Part shown: positions 24,147 through 33,677 of the stretch, one piece after another
Numbering within the stretch: the first letter of the stretch is position 1
Layout: each line of letters starts with the position of its first letter
NCBI RefSeq assembly: GCF_000499845.2
Contig: NC_023749.2
Location: 38,740,923-38,804,922 of the forward strand
Source: Phaseolus vulgaris
Lineage: Eukaryota; Streptophyta; Magnoliopsida; Fabales; Fabaceae
DNA length: 64,000 bases
Reading direction: 5' to 3'
Notes under the pieces: generated by a model
Told to the model about the DNA's origin: nothing
Seen by the model: only the letters and a program-made list of their open reading frames with translations
Databases searched by the model: none
Translations under genes and position numbers: made by a program

Positions 24147-25237
24147 CAAGCCCCCCAGTCTTAAGCCGAAGACTTGACTTCAGCGTAAAGACTAAAGCCT
24201 CGCCCACGCCGTCCACGTGCCTTCCTGATGACGTGTCATTCTCTGCTGACTCAGCAATTCTTCGAATTATTGACGTGACACTTTCTGAACCACAGGGGTA
24301 TTCTTAATGGCTGATTGGACATCCCCTGTCACCCGCCGCGCCCCCTGGTGATGGGAACTCTCTCAGGGATGATCCTCCTAGTGCCACATCACTGCCGCCT
24401 CCGCCAACCCACGAGGAACGAGAGGAAAGGATTGACTTGGTTCCCCCGCCTTCGCCGTTGCCACACCTTGACACAGCTGAGGCCTCGGGTTCCGCCCCTC
24501 CTGTATCAGTCCCTGGCTCGACTTCTCGCAAACCCCGGATTCCTCGCCCCATTCACAGGGAGTTGACGCAGGGCTTTACCGAAGGAATGTCGCCGACTGA
24601 TCCTCAAAAGGGAGGAGGCATGCCTTATTATATGGGGGCATTCCTGGCGGTGGCAATCAAGTGGCGCACTCAGGCTCGAAATGCTATCAAAGGGAGGGAG
24701 GGCCTCCGTAAGCTTAGAAAAGAGGTGGGGGCGTTGAAGGAGGAGAAACAAAACTGGGGACTCAAGGAGGAAGCTTCCCAATCTCTGCTAAAACTGGCCC
24801 ATGAGGGCAGGGAGGGAGCTGAGGCGTACGCGCGAGAACTGGAACAGGCGCATGCAGCTCAACTAGCCCAGCTCACCTCCTACCAAATCCAGAACATTGG
24901 CCTTCAGGAGGCGGCTCTTACATCCGAAGTGCAGCGAAGAAAACTTGAAGAGCTGGACGCTGCTTGGAGGCAGAAGCTAGGAGAGAGAGAGGATGCCTTG
25001 TCTGCGAAGGTTGAAGCCTTGAACCTTCTCCAAGCCGAGGCTAACAAGCTCCGTGTGGAGAAGGAATTTATGGAGAAGCAACTGGCATCCAAGGACTCTA
25101 AGATTACGGAACTAGAGGGAGAGGTCCAAAAACTGACTGGGGAGATGGCGGGGGCGTTTGAAGAGGGTTTCCAAGAGGCTCTGACCCAGGCGTCCTGCGA
25201 GAACCCTGGCGTCAATATTTCAAACTGCGACCCCACT
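24147..25237 (+). pseudogene. aORF-A remnant of element G
   Basis: A deletion at about 24327 joins the region right of the purine tract to the middle of exon 2, so the leader and the whole Transposase_28 exon are missing. From there the frame is open: DDPPSATSLPPPP, a Pro-rich linker, MPYYMGAFLAVAIKWRTQARNA, and a long coiled coil up to NVSNCDPTH-like residues near 25237. There a second deletion joins it to spacer sequence (CATCCTTTGCCTTC). The protein differs strongly from that of E and F in the linker, so G is a separate subfamily for this gene. It cannot make a full product. Confidence 0.7.
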
Positions 25238-26318
25238 CATCCTTTGCCTTCTTATGCTTCGGTTGTTCTGTTTGTATCATATTCGCTTCTTTGCTTCGTT
25301 GGGCGGCCTTGTATGACCGGGAAAGGTCGCGTGCCAACCCTCACGCCCATGGAGAGGCTCACCTAGTGACGCCGTATCGTCCACGGGGTGTCTCTAACAC
25401 CGAAACGGTTCTCTCCCTGATTCTTAGCCCCCGGCGCCCACGCCTAAGGAGAGGCCTGCTACAGCAGTGTCGTATCGTCCCGGGTGTCTAAAACGTCGAG
25501 TGCTTTGGGGGGGGTCGTTCCCTCTATGGTCTTTCCATCCCATAGGTGTCGGGGAACACCCTGCCAGCAATTCGCTGGCGTTTGGCGATCTTATCTCCCT
25601 CCACAGTCTTTCCTACCCGTGGGTATCGGGGAGATAACGCCAGCAACTAACTCTGCCTCCTTCACTTTCGTCTCCCTCCACTGTCTTTCCTACCAGTGGG
25701 TATCGGGGAGGCGACCCTGCTGATATTTGGGTTGGCGACGCCCGCAACGTCTCATGCTGGCGTCGTCCTTCATGATTCCAGGCGACGCCTCAGGCGTCTC
25801 ATATTAGTGTCGCCTTGGGCGTCGTCCCCAACTTGACATTGACTTTGACCTTGGGCTTGATCGATGCCTGGGGGGCAGCGAAGAGCTCAAGACCCTTCCT
25901 GTATCTTCCACGAGGCGCTTTCTGTATGGCTGATGGGACATTCAGTCATTTCACTGAGTTCTGACTCCTGCTGTGCCCCTGACCCACTTTCGACGGCGCA
26001 TCGTACCACTGGATACTCTATTGATACGACACTTTCAGATCTTCACCAGCGGTGCCAGGGTCATCTTTTCATTTATGCCACGTGGATTAATCGTGCGGTG
26101 CACCCATTCGCGTCGTTTGGCGCTCTAACCGCTTTATTTAACTCTTCAAACTCTGAAACTATCCTCATCATTTCCCACTCCTCTTAACCTACTTACGTTC
26201 TCTCTTCTTGCACCCTTTCTTTTCTCACAAAGGGTTGTTCCAGCATTCGCTCCCCTCGCTCGACTCTTGCATTTCCGGCAGTCCCTACACCCTTGACAAT
26301 CCCTGACCTTGTTAAAGA
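25238..26318 (+). other. spacer between aORF-A and aORF-B (element G)
   Basis: No gene. It has three copies of the 36-bp module (about 25520-25555, 25590-25629, 25674-25712; core GTCTTTCC-ACC--TGGGTATCGGGGA) and a G8 run near 25506. The TATA-like CTTTATTTAACTC near 26130 lies about 185 nt before the aORF-B start. Confidence 0.55.
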
Positions 26319-27284
26319 ATGTCTTCTCATGCTGCTCCGTCCAGGGTCAGTCCCAAGGATTTGTACCCCTGGGCTTCGAGTGAACTTCTTGATGAGTGTT
26401 CATGCTTACTCGCTACCAGGGCCATACGGGAGCACAAAGGGGATTCGTGTTCTTATGACCACCGGGCCTTCGCGAGGAGGCACGACGACGACATCGCTGT
26501 GCTCCCTTGCACTCTAGGGGAGCCAGTATGTGGAGACGAACAGGCCAACGACGGGGTCCCTTTCTTTTACTTCTACCAGGTGGTGTTCAAGACCATCGGA
26601 GTGCGCCTACCCTTCTCCTGGTTCGAGAAGGAACTGCTGTCTGAGATCAACGTTGCTCCGGCCCAGTTATACCCTAACAGCTGGGCCTTTATCAAAGCCT
26701 TCGACATTCTCCTCGGGTTTCTGGGTTGTGCACCCTCGGTTGACCTCTTTCTTCACTTCTTTGAGGTGAAGAGGCAGAGACACAACCTCTGGGTAACTCT
26801 CAGTAATGTACCCGGGAGAGTTCTCTTCACACCCTTCCAAAGCTCGTTCTCCGGGTGGAAAGGCCGGTTCTTCAAGATCTGCCGTACTGACCTGGTTCCC
26901 GACGCTCTGGATGGGTTTCCGCTGTACTGGGTGAGAGAGACGAGGGCCCTTAAAACCAAGCCCTTCAAGAAACTGGCTCCAAGTGATCAAATAGCTTGCC
27001 AGATTCTTGCTGAGGCGGGAGGTTTTGACACTGCCACTTTGATCAGCCTGGAGTCCAACACTGGGACTCTCGAAAAGTATGTAGGTAAGAGTCGCTGCCC
27101 TAGAAACTCCGGCCCTTGTTGTGTTCTGTACGTGCATGTCTTGCCTCATGGCATCTCTGACACACTTATCTCTCTTGGTGCAGGTTCGAAAATAAACCGA
27201 GAAAGGAGGACACGACTAACTCGAGCTCTGCGGGCTGGGAAAGGGGCTTCGCCTTCCTCCAGTGCTGATTCTGATGACCACTGA
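26319..27284 (+). CDS. aORF-B of element G, intact Transposase_28-like ORF
   Basis: This is an open frame of 321 codons starting MSSHAAPSRVSPKDLYPWAS; H has the same start and D an equivalent one. The Transposase_28-like domain covers residues about 15-255: GEPVCGDE, FFYFYQVVFKTIGVRLPF, FEKELLSEIN, QLYPNSWAF, SVDLFLHFFEVKRQ, WKGRFFKIC, FPLYWVRE. A segment of 99 nt (27085-27183) has good splice signals (GTAG|GTAAGA, CTTGGTGCAG|GTTCG) and no stop. The gene can therefore give 321 residues unspliced or 288 spliced. The tail is basic (RRTRLTRALRAGKG) then Ser/Asp-rich. It lies antisense to a dead pol. The function is unknown; I see no catalytic triad. Confidence 0.72.
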   Translation: MSSHAAPSRVSPKDLYPWASSELLDECSCLLATRAIREHKGDSCSYDHRAFARRHDDDIAVLPCTLGEPVCGDEQANDGVPFFYFYQVVFKTIGVRLPFSWFEKELLSEINVAPAQLYPNSWAFIKAFDILLGFLGCAPSVDLFLHFFEVKRQRHNLWVTLSNVPGRVLFTPFQSSFSGWKGRFFKICRTDLVPDALDGFPLYWVRETRALKTKPFKKLAPSDQIACQILAEAGGFDTATLISLESNTGTLEKYVGKSRCPRNSGPCCVLYVHVLPHGISDTLISLGAGSKINRERRTRLTRALRAGKGASPSSSADSDDH

Positions 27285-27717
27285 AAAGTGGCTTTTTGTG
27301 ACTTGTATGAGTTGTAATATTTGCCCCATTTGGGCTACTTCAATTGTATTGAGCATTGCTTCTAACACCAGCTTTTTCTATATCAGTTGATTTTTGCAAC
27401 GTCACTTTACTTCTGCATACATTTTGCATATTGCGCGCTTTCCTTCGCCCTGCTCATCAACGGCGCCCGCCTCCATCCTGGCGACGCCTTCTTTCTTGGC
27501 GACGCTTTTTTTTTCTTGGCGACGCCTTCTCTTGGCGACGCCTTCTCTTGGCGACGCCTTTCCTTACTTCAAACGGAGAAAGATACAGGCTAAAATCCAA
27601 GGCACTTCTTTTTCTAAAATTGTTTTTACCTTTATTAGGGTGACCTCATTAAAAAACCCCCGTGAGGGAAAAAGAGCGTCCCCTTCAACTAAATTGTTAC
27701 ATAACTGGTTACATAAG
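27285..27717 (+). repeat. spacer with GGCGACGCC minisatellite (element G)
   Basis: No gene. Imperfect TTGGCGACGCCTTCTC units lie at about 27478-27562, at the same place as in E, D and H. Conserved 3'-end sequence (TGACCTCATTAAAAAACCCCC at about 27641) precedes the end of pol. Confidence 0.7.
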
Positions 27718-30700
27718 TCAACTAAAATAAAATTTTAGGTTGGCTGCATTCCAACTGCGCGGGATAGGACCTCCATCTAAAGTCTCCAGGTTGTACGAAC
27801 CGTTGCCCTTAACCTCAGTAACTCTGAAAGGTCCGGTCCACTTGGGAGACAGCTTATTCTCCAACTCGTATGGGTGAGCTTTCCTCATTACTAGGTCGCC
27901 GACCTGAAATTGCCGCGGCTTCACCTTAGAGCTATATTGCCGCTCTACTCTTCTCTTCGTCGCTTCAGCTTTTATTCTAGCTTCTTCCCTGGCCTCGTCT
28001 AGCAGATCCAGGTTTACCCGCCTCTCTTCATTGGATTCCTCCGCCACAAAGTTTTGAAAACGTGGCGAGCTCTCATGTATTTCTACCGGGATCATCGCAT
28101 CCGACCCGTAAACCAAACTGAAAGGCGTCTCCATAGTAGAGGATTGGGGCGTGGTGTGATATGCCCATACGATCCTTGGTACCTCTTCCGCCCACGCCCC
28201 TTTGGCTTTCTCCAACCTTCTTTTTAACCCCCTCAGCAGAACTCTGTTTGCCGATTCTACCTGCCCATTAGTCTGGGGGTGCTCAACTGATGCAAACACC
28301 TGTTTAATGCCTACCTCAGCACATAGGTTTCTCAACTTTTGACTGACGAATTGGGTTCCGTTGTCGGATATCAGCCGCCTAGGTACGCCAGAACGGCACA
28401 CGATGTTCTTTCACACAAAGTGTTGTACTTTGTGCGCTGTGATTTGTGCCACGGGCTCCGCCTCTATCCATCTGGTGAAGTATTCGATGGCAACAATCAA
28501 ATACTTCATCTGCCTGATCGCCAGTGGAAAGGGGCCCAGGATGTCGATTCCCCACGTATGGAAAGGCCACGGGCTGTATATGGACCGCAACTCTTCTGGC
28601 GGCGCCTTGTGCCAGACGGCGTGCTTTTGGCACTGCCTACACCGCTGGGCGTGCCGTGCGCAGTCCTCTTTTACTGTTGGCCAGAAGAAACCTGCGCGTA
28701 CTACCTTGGAGGCTAAGGATCTTCCCCCTACGTGGCTCCTGCAGATGCCTTCGTGTAGCTCTGCCATTATCCTGGTGCACTCATCGCCACTGACGCACGT
28801 TAGGATAGGGTGAGTGAAACCGTGCCTGAACAGCACCCCATCCACCAAAGTATATCTTGCGGCATTTCTTTTGACTTTTTAACCTTCTTCAGCCTCCAAT
28901 GGGAGAGCCCCATCTGCCAGGTATCGCTTGTAGGGCGTCATCCAGGTGTCTCCCCTAGCCAGAACGCATACCTGCATCTGCTCTTCCTCAGGGACACTCG
29001 CGTACATGCTGATGCGGGGTGCCCTCTGCGTATCCTGGGTCAAAGAGCAATGACTCCTTGGCCTTTCCCTGGATGTTTAAATCTGGAGGACGTCCACCCT
29101 GTTGTCTTCCACGAATCTACGCGGGGCTTTGAGAGTCTCCTGGATCACTGTCCTCTGTCTACCCCCCTTGCCTGAGCTGGCCAGCTTTGCAAGCAGGTCA
29201 GCTCTGGCATTCTGCTCCCTCGGGACATGTATTAGCTCAAGAGCGTTGAATGCTCCCTTTAACAACTGGACGTATTTCAGATACGCCGCCATCTTTGGGT
29301 CCTTCGCCTGGAATTCACCCGACACCTGTCCCGTAATCAGCTGGGAGTCGCTTTTCACCAGGAGGTTTTGCGCGCCCATCTCCTTGGCCAGGAGCATTCC
29401 TGCTATCAGGGCTTCATACTCCGCCTGATTGTTACTTGCCTTAAAGGAGAAACGCAGGGCCTGCTCAATCAGTATGCCGTTGGGTCCCTCCAAGACTATT
29501 CCCGCTCCGCTCCCTTGTTGGTTGGAAGAGCCATCAACCGACAGCAGCCCCTGCGAGCCCACTTCCACCTCTTGCTCACCTCCGGGCGAAAGTTCCGCTA
29601 TAAAATCAGCGTACACCTGCCCTTTGATGGATCCTCTAGGCTCATACTGGATGTCGAATTCTGACAGTTCTACCGCCCAGCGCACCATTCTTCCCTCCAC
29701 ATCAGGCTTCTACAGCACCTTCTTTATAGGGAGGTTTGTCATCACCACCACCGTGAAGCTGTGGAAGTAATGACGGAGCTTCCTGGCAGAAAATACTACC
29801 GCTAGCGCTGCCTTCTCCAGCGCTTGGTATCTCGTCTCAGCTCCTTGTAATGCCTTGCTTACAAAATAGATGGGCTTCTGACTCTGGTCCTGCTCCTGAC
29901 TAACACAGAACTGATAGCCCGCTCCGTTACAGTAAAATATAACCGGAGGGGCACTCCCGTCACCGGTTTGTAGAGGACCGGTGGCGTCGCCAGGTACTCC
30001 TTTAGCTTAATGAAAGCCGCTTCGCATTCATCAGTCCATGCGAAGCGACTGTTTCTCTTGAGGCACTAGAAATATGGATGCCCCTTCTCTCCCCCGGCGG
30101 AAACAAACCTTGAAAGCGCCGCCATCCGCCCTGTCAGCTGTTGTACTTCCTTTACTGACGTCGAGCTTCGCATGGCGATAATCGCTGCGCATTTGTCGGG
30201 GTTCGCCTCTATCCCCTTCTCTGTGAGCATAAAACCCAAGAACTTACCGGCCTCTACCCCGAAAATACACTTCTCAGGGTTTAACTTGAGGCGGTACTTG
30301 GATATTGTGACGAACAACTCCTCCAGATCCGCCATGTGTTGCGCCCTATCCTGCGACGCCACCACCATGTCGTCTACATAAGCGTACACATTCCTCCCGA
30401 GCATTGGCACCAGGACCTTGTCCATTAACCTTTGGTACGTGGCGCCTGCGTTTTTCAGCCCAAAAGGCATCACCTTATAGCAGTAACTGCAAGTCTCAGT
30501 CATGAATGCAGTTTTGTTCTCATCTCTTGGGTGCTTCTTGATCTGGTTGTACCCTGAGAAGGCGTCCAGGAAACTCAGCACCTTGCTGCCGGACGCACTG
30601 TCTACCAAGGCGTCGATGCTGGGCAGCGGGTACGAGTCCTTTGGGCACGCCTTATTCAGGTCCGTGAAGTCCACGCACATCCTCCAATTTCCATTCGCCT

Positions 30701-31004
30701 TTTTCACCAAGACAACATTGGCAAGCCACTCAGGGTATTGAATCTCCCTGATGTGGCTAGCCCTCAACAGCTTCTGCGTTTCATCCTTCACCACCTGCTG
30801 TCGCTCCTCATTGAACTTTCTCCTTCTCTGGCGCACGGGGCGGACCGTGGCGTCCATGCTGAGATGGTGACACAGGAAATCGGGGTCGATGCCGGGCATA
30901 TCCGAGGCGGACCATGCGAAGGCATCCAGGTGGCGCGAAATCACTTCTGCCACCCCTTCCTCTTCTTCTGGGCTCAGCAAACTTCCCAACTTGAATGTCT
31001 TGCC
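27718..31004 (-). pseudogene. pol of Tat element G
   Basis: Read from 31004 down: the region before RT (SPEEEEGVAEVISRHLDAFAW), RT with an intact YVDD (VYAYVDDMVVASQ), RNase H, archaeal RNase H (GSSNQQGSGAG), and integrase with SDNGTQF and HPQTNGQVES (catalytic D and E visible). It is broken by several stops and frameshifts between 28402 and 30065 (for example near 28408, 28890, 29078, 29710, 29898 and 30067). Protease and gag are missing because of the deletion at 31005. Confidence 0.85.
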
Positions 31005-31722
31005 GCCATTATAGTACCTTAAACGCTCAAAACAGAAATTGTGCTAAATGATTTTAATTACCTGGTACCTGACTAAAGGGTGTTTCCATTCTGACCTGGC
31101 TGTCGTACACGTGGAGGGCCTCACGACGCCATGACCCCATCTGGGGGCGTTTTTGCCCATCTGGGGACGTTTCTACGTGTGAGTCCTCCTGCCTGGGAGT
31201 GCTACTGCGCAAGGGGTGACTTTTTGGGTGCCAACTCATGCCCCCAATCATCTAGTCACTTACTTTGAGCGCGTATCTGCCTTCCTCTCGTACCCTGCAC
31301 CCGGCTACCCAGGGCGTGACCTTCCTTTCGAGTCGTATCTGTCCCAAAGGCGTCTCTGGGGCGGCAGGTGTACTTCACGAGTCAGGCTGCCCTACACTGG
31401 TGCTATCACTATGGCCTTGAAGCCACCTTTTCCTTCTCTTTATCACTGCCCCGGATTATCGGGACCTAAGGCCTTCCCACGGCATTGCTCCCTCCACGGT
31501 CTTTCCTACCCATGGGTATCGGGGAACCACACTGTGATTGCCTTGCTTTAGTAATGTTTGATCTGGCGACGCCCTGGTTGGGCGACGCCTTCACCTAGGC
31601 GACGCCTTGCCTTGGCGACGCCTCTTCTTGACGACGCTGGCACTTAGCGTCTCTTCACCTAGACAACGCCTTGTGTTGACTTTGACCTTGACTTAGTCAA
31701 CGCCCGGGTACGGGACGGTACA
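31005..31722 (-). mobile_element. truncated 5' LTR of element E
   Basis: It begins in mid-LTR (GCCATTATAGTACCTTAAAC) and ends GACGGTACA. The right flank AAGGT equals the left flank of LTR E. It carries LTR-E variants (ACCTTAAACGCTC, CTGACCTGGC, GCGCAAGGGG), not those of F or G. The junction with G's pol shows GCC shared by both parents, so the deletion ended in a 3-bp microhomology. Confidence 0.85.
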
Positions 31723-31727
31723 AAGGT
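31723..31727. other. target site duplication AAGGT, right side of element E
   Basis: Identical to 7297-7301. Confidence 0.85.
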
Positions 31728-32372
31728 TCATACCAGTGTTAATCATTCGCTTTCTTTTCTTTACAGAGAAAATGCTATCACAGTTTAAGAAGAAGGAGCT
31801 TTGAAGAGATGGCCAAAAGGATGAGGGCGACTACCAACACGCCTAAGGAATCCTCAAAGATGAAAGCTCTTCTCACTGCCCCAGACCCTATTGACGAAGA
31901 AGAAATCACCTCGGGGTTGGTCTTCAAGAGGAAAAGGAAGATCTTGACAGCCCCCACCGAGCACTTATATTCAGTTGGGAAGGTTCCTTCTTATCATGTT
32001 GCTTCGTCTGGAGGCCAGACTACCCTCCAGATGTGGCAGTTGCTTAGGAGTGTGAAGCGAAGAACTCTAAGAGGCCAAACCTATGGGACCCCAACTTGGA
32101 CACCTCCTCCTACCTCGAAGAGAATCTAATGCCCAACGAGGCGAAGGAGAAGCTCATGGCCCATGATGAAAGCTACTTATTTCGCGAAGCGATGAGGCAG
32201 TTTGGTCAAGCCCTTGCAAGCAACTTCTTAGCTACTTCTAAACTGAAAGAGAGGGTGAAAAAGAGGATGTAACTCAAGAGACCTGTAGGCAGCATAAAGA
32301 GGTAGAAAGGTTGTAGAAGGAACTCCAACTCCCCAAGACTTCTCAACAAGAAACGGAGCAACATTTACCTAA
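31728..32372 (+). pseudogene. old host antisense gene, intron end and exon 2 (partial)
   Basis: It continues the gene broken at 7301. An intron remainder ends TTCTTTACAG at 31766. Exon 2 then encodes MAKRMRATTNTPKESSKM..., matching the start of aORF-A exon 2 (MDASKRMMLAKAMKEA), and FKRKRKILTAP, matching FKRRKSARVP; later residues (KLMAHDESYLFREAMRQFGQALASN) enter the coiled-coil part. Stops (a TGA near 31801 and several after 32128) show decay. Element D is inserted at 32372, so the C-terminus lies beyond D. Confidence 0.6.
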
Positions 32373-33578
32373 TGTACCGTCCCGTACCCGGGCGTTGACT
32401 AAGTCAAGGTCAAATTCAAAGTCAACACCAGAGGTCAAAGCCAACACAAGGCGTTGCCTAGGTGAAGAGACGCTAAGTGCCAGCGTCGTCAAGAAGAGGC
32501 GTCGCCAAGGCAAGGCGTCGCCTGGGTGAAGGCGCCGCCCAACCAGGGCGTCGCCAGATCAAACAGTACTAAAGCAAGGCAATCACAGTGTGGTTCCCCG
32601 ATACCCATGGGTAGGAAAGACCATGGAGGGAGCGACATCGTGGGAAGGCCTCAGGTCCCGATAACCCGGGGCAGCGATAAAGAGAAGGAAAAGGTGGCTT
32701 CAAGGCCATAGTGATAGCACCAGTGTAGGGCAGCCTGACTCGTGAAGTACCCCTGCCGCCCCAGAGACACCTTTGGGACAGATACGACTGAAGAGGAAGG
32801 TCACGCCCAGGGTAGCCGGGTGCAGGGTACGAGAGGAAGGCATATACGCTCTCAAAGTAAGTGACTAGATGATTGGGGGCATGAGTTGGCACCCAAAAAG
32901 TCACCCCTAGCGCAGTAGCACTCCCAAGCAGGAGGACTCACACGTAGAAACGTCCCCAGATGGGGTCACGGCGTCGTGAGGCCCTCCACGTGTACGACAG
33001 CCATGTCAGAATAGAAACACCCTTTAGTCAGGTGCCAGGTAATTAAAGTCATTCAATACAGTTTCCGTTTCGAGCGTTCAGGTACTATAATGGCTCCCAA
33101 GCGTTTCAACGTCTTAAATGGGCTACGTTTTCTAATTAGATACGCTGATTGACTGCGTTACATTTGTAATTGAAGGCGCTTTAAGGCGCTTTAAATGCTT
33201 GGGTAGTTTAAATAGCGCTGGGAATGTTGGAAACAGGGTTCGAACTTTTGGCAAATTCACCAGAACTCTCTAGTGGCTTGCTCGTTCTTCGAGGTTACGT
33301 ACAAGGGACTGGGGAAAGATCTTTGCCTGAGGGAGATAACACACACACAATACACAGTTCTTTTTACCACCTTCAGAGTGCCATACGCGGTGCTCAGAGA
33401 CGGAGGTGCACAGTTTTGGTGTTTCTTGCTGGCTGACTTGAGCGTCGGAGTGCAAACGGCCGCTAGGGCGCCTCTTTGTCCTCTTTTTTGCAGGAATCCA
33501 CAGGTAACCAGTGGGAAGGAGTCCCTAGCTGACGGTTGAGGTCGCGCACGAAGACGTCCCAGTCAACCGGACGGAACA
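32373..33578 (+). mobile_element. LTR D, 5' LTR of Tat element D
   Basis: It runs from TGTACCGTCCCGTACCC to GACGGAACA, directly followed by a primer-binding site. It is the reverse complement of the E-I LTR type. It carries GAGTGCAAACGGCCGCTAG (33449-33467). Confidence 0.93.
33207..33215 (+). promoter_or_regulatory. TATA-like box in LTR D
   Basis: TTTAAATAG followed by CGCTGG is conserved in all family-2 LTRs, near the LTR middle to right part. Upstream lie short TTTAAGGCGC units. It is the likely promoter of the genomic transcript; not proven. Confidence 0.45.
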
Positions 33579-33580
33579 TT

Positions 33581-33598
33581 TGGCGCCCACCGTGCGGC
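33581..33598 (+). promoter_or_regulatory. primer-binding site of element D
   Basis: TGGCGCCCACCGTGCGGC starts 2 nt after the LTR. The TGGCGCC core is the usual tRNA 3'-end complement in plant Ty3-gypsy elements. The H/I element has the same site at 54675-54688. Confidence 0.85.
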
Positions 33599-33677
33599 CG
33601 ATATAAAACATCAGTCCCATCACAAGTTCGAGAAAATCTACCAAGTTACAGTAACGTTGGAGGAGGTTGGACTGACA

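Larger units (their letters stand above)
22937..31004 (-). mobile_element. Tat element G, truncated
   Basis: G comprises LTR G, purine tract, a shortened aORF-A, spacer, aORF-B and pol. It is inserted in F's spacer (left flank CTAAT). The right side breaks off in the start of pol at 31004 and is fused to the LTR of E, so gag, 5' LTR and the right target duplication are lost. Confidence 0.75.
7302..31722 (-). mobile_element. Tat element E with nested F and G (composite)
   Basis: The 3' LTR is at 7302-8521 and a truncated 5' LTR at 31005-31722, with AAGGT on both outer sides. E's own sequence is 7302-18432 (LTR, aORF-A, aORF-B, pol, part of gag) plus the 5' LTR remnant. F starts at 18433 in E's gag and G starts at 22937 in F's spacer. 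The two E LTRs share variants that F lacks, such as ACCTTAAACGCTC and CTGACCTGGC, so they are a pair. Everything between G's pol and E's 5' LTR has been deleted. Confidence 0.8.

Noticed and set aside
18433..31722. LTR F or G paired with the half LTR at 31005-31722
   Set aside because: The half LTR has the private variants of LTR E, and only E has the matching AAGGT flank.
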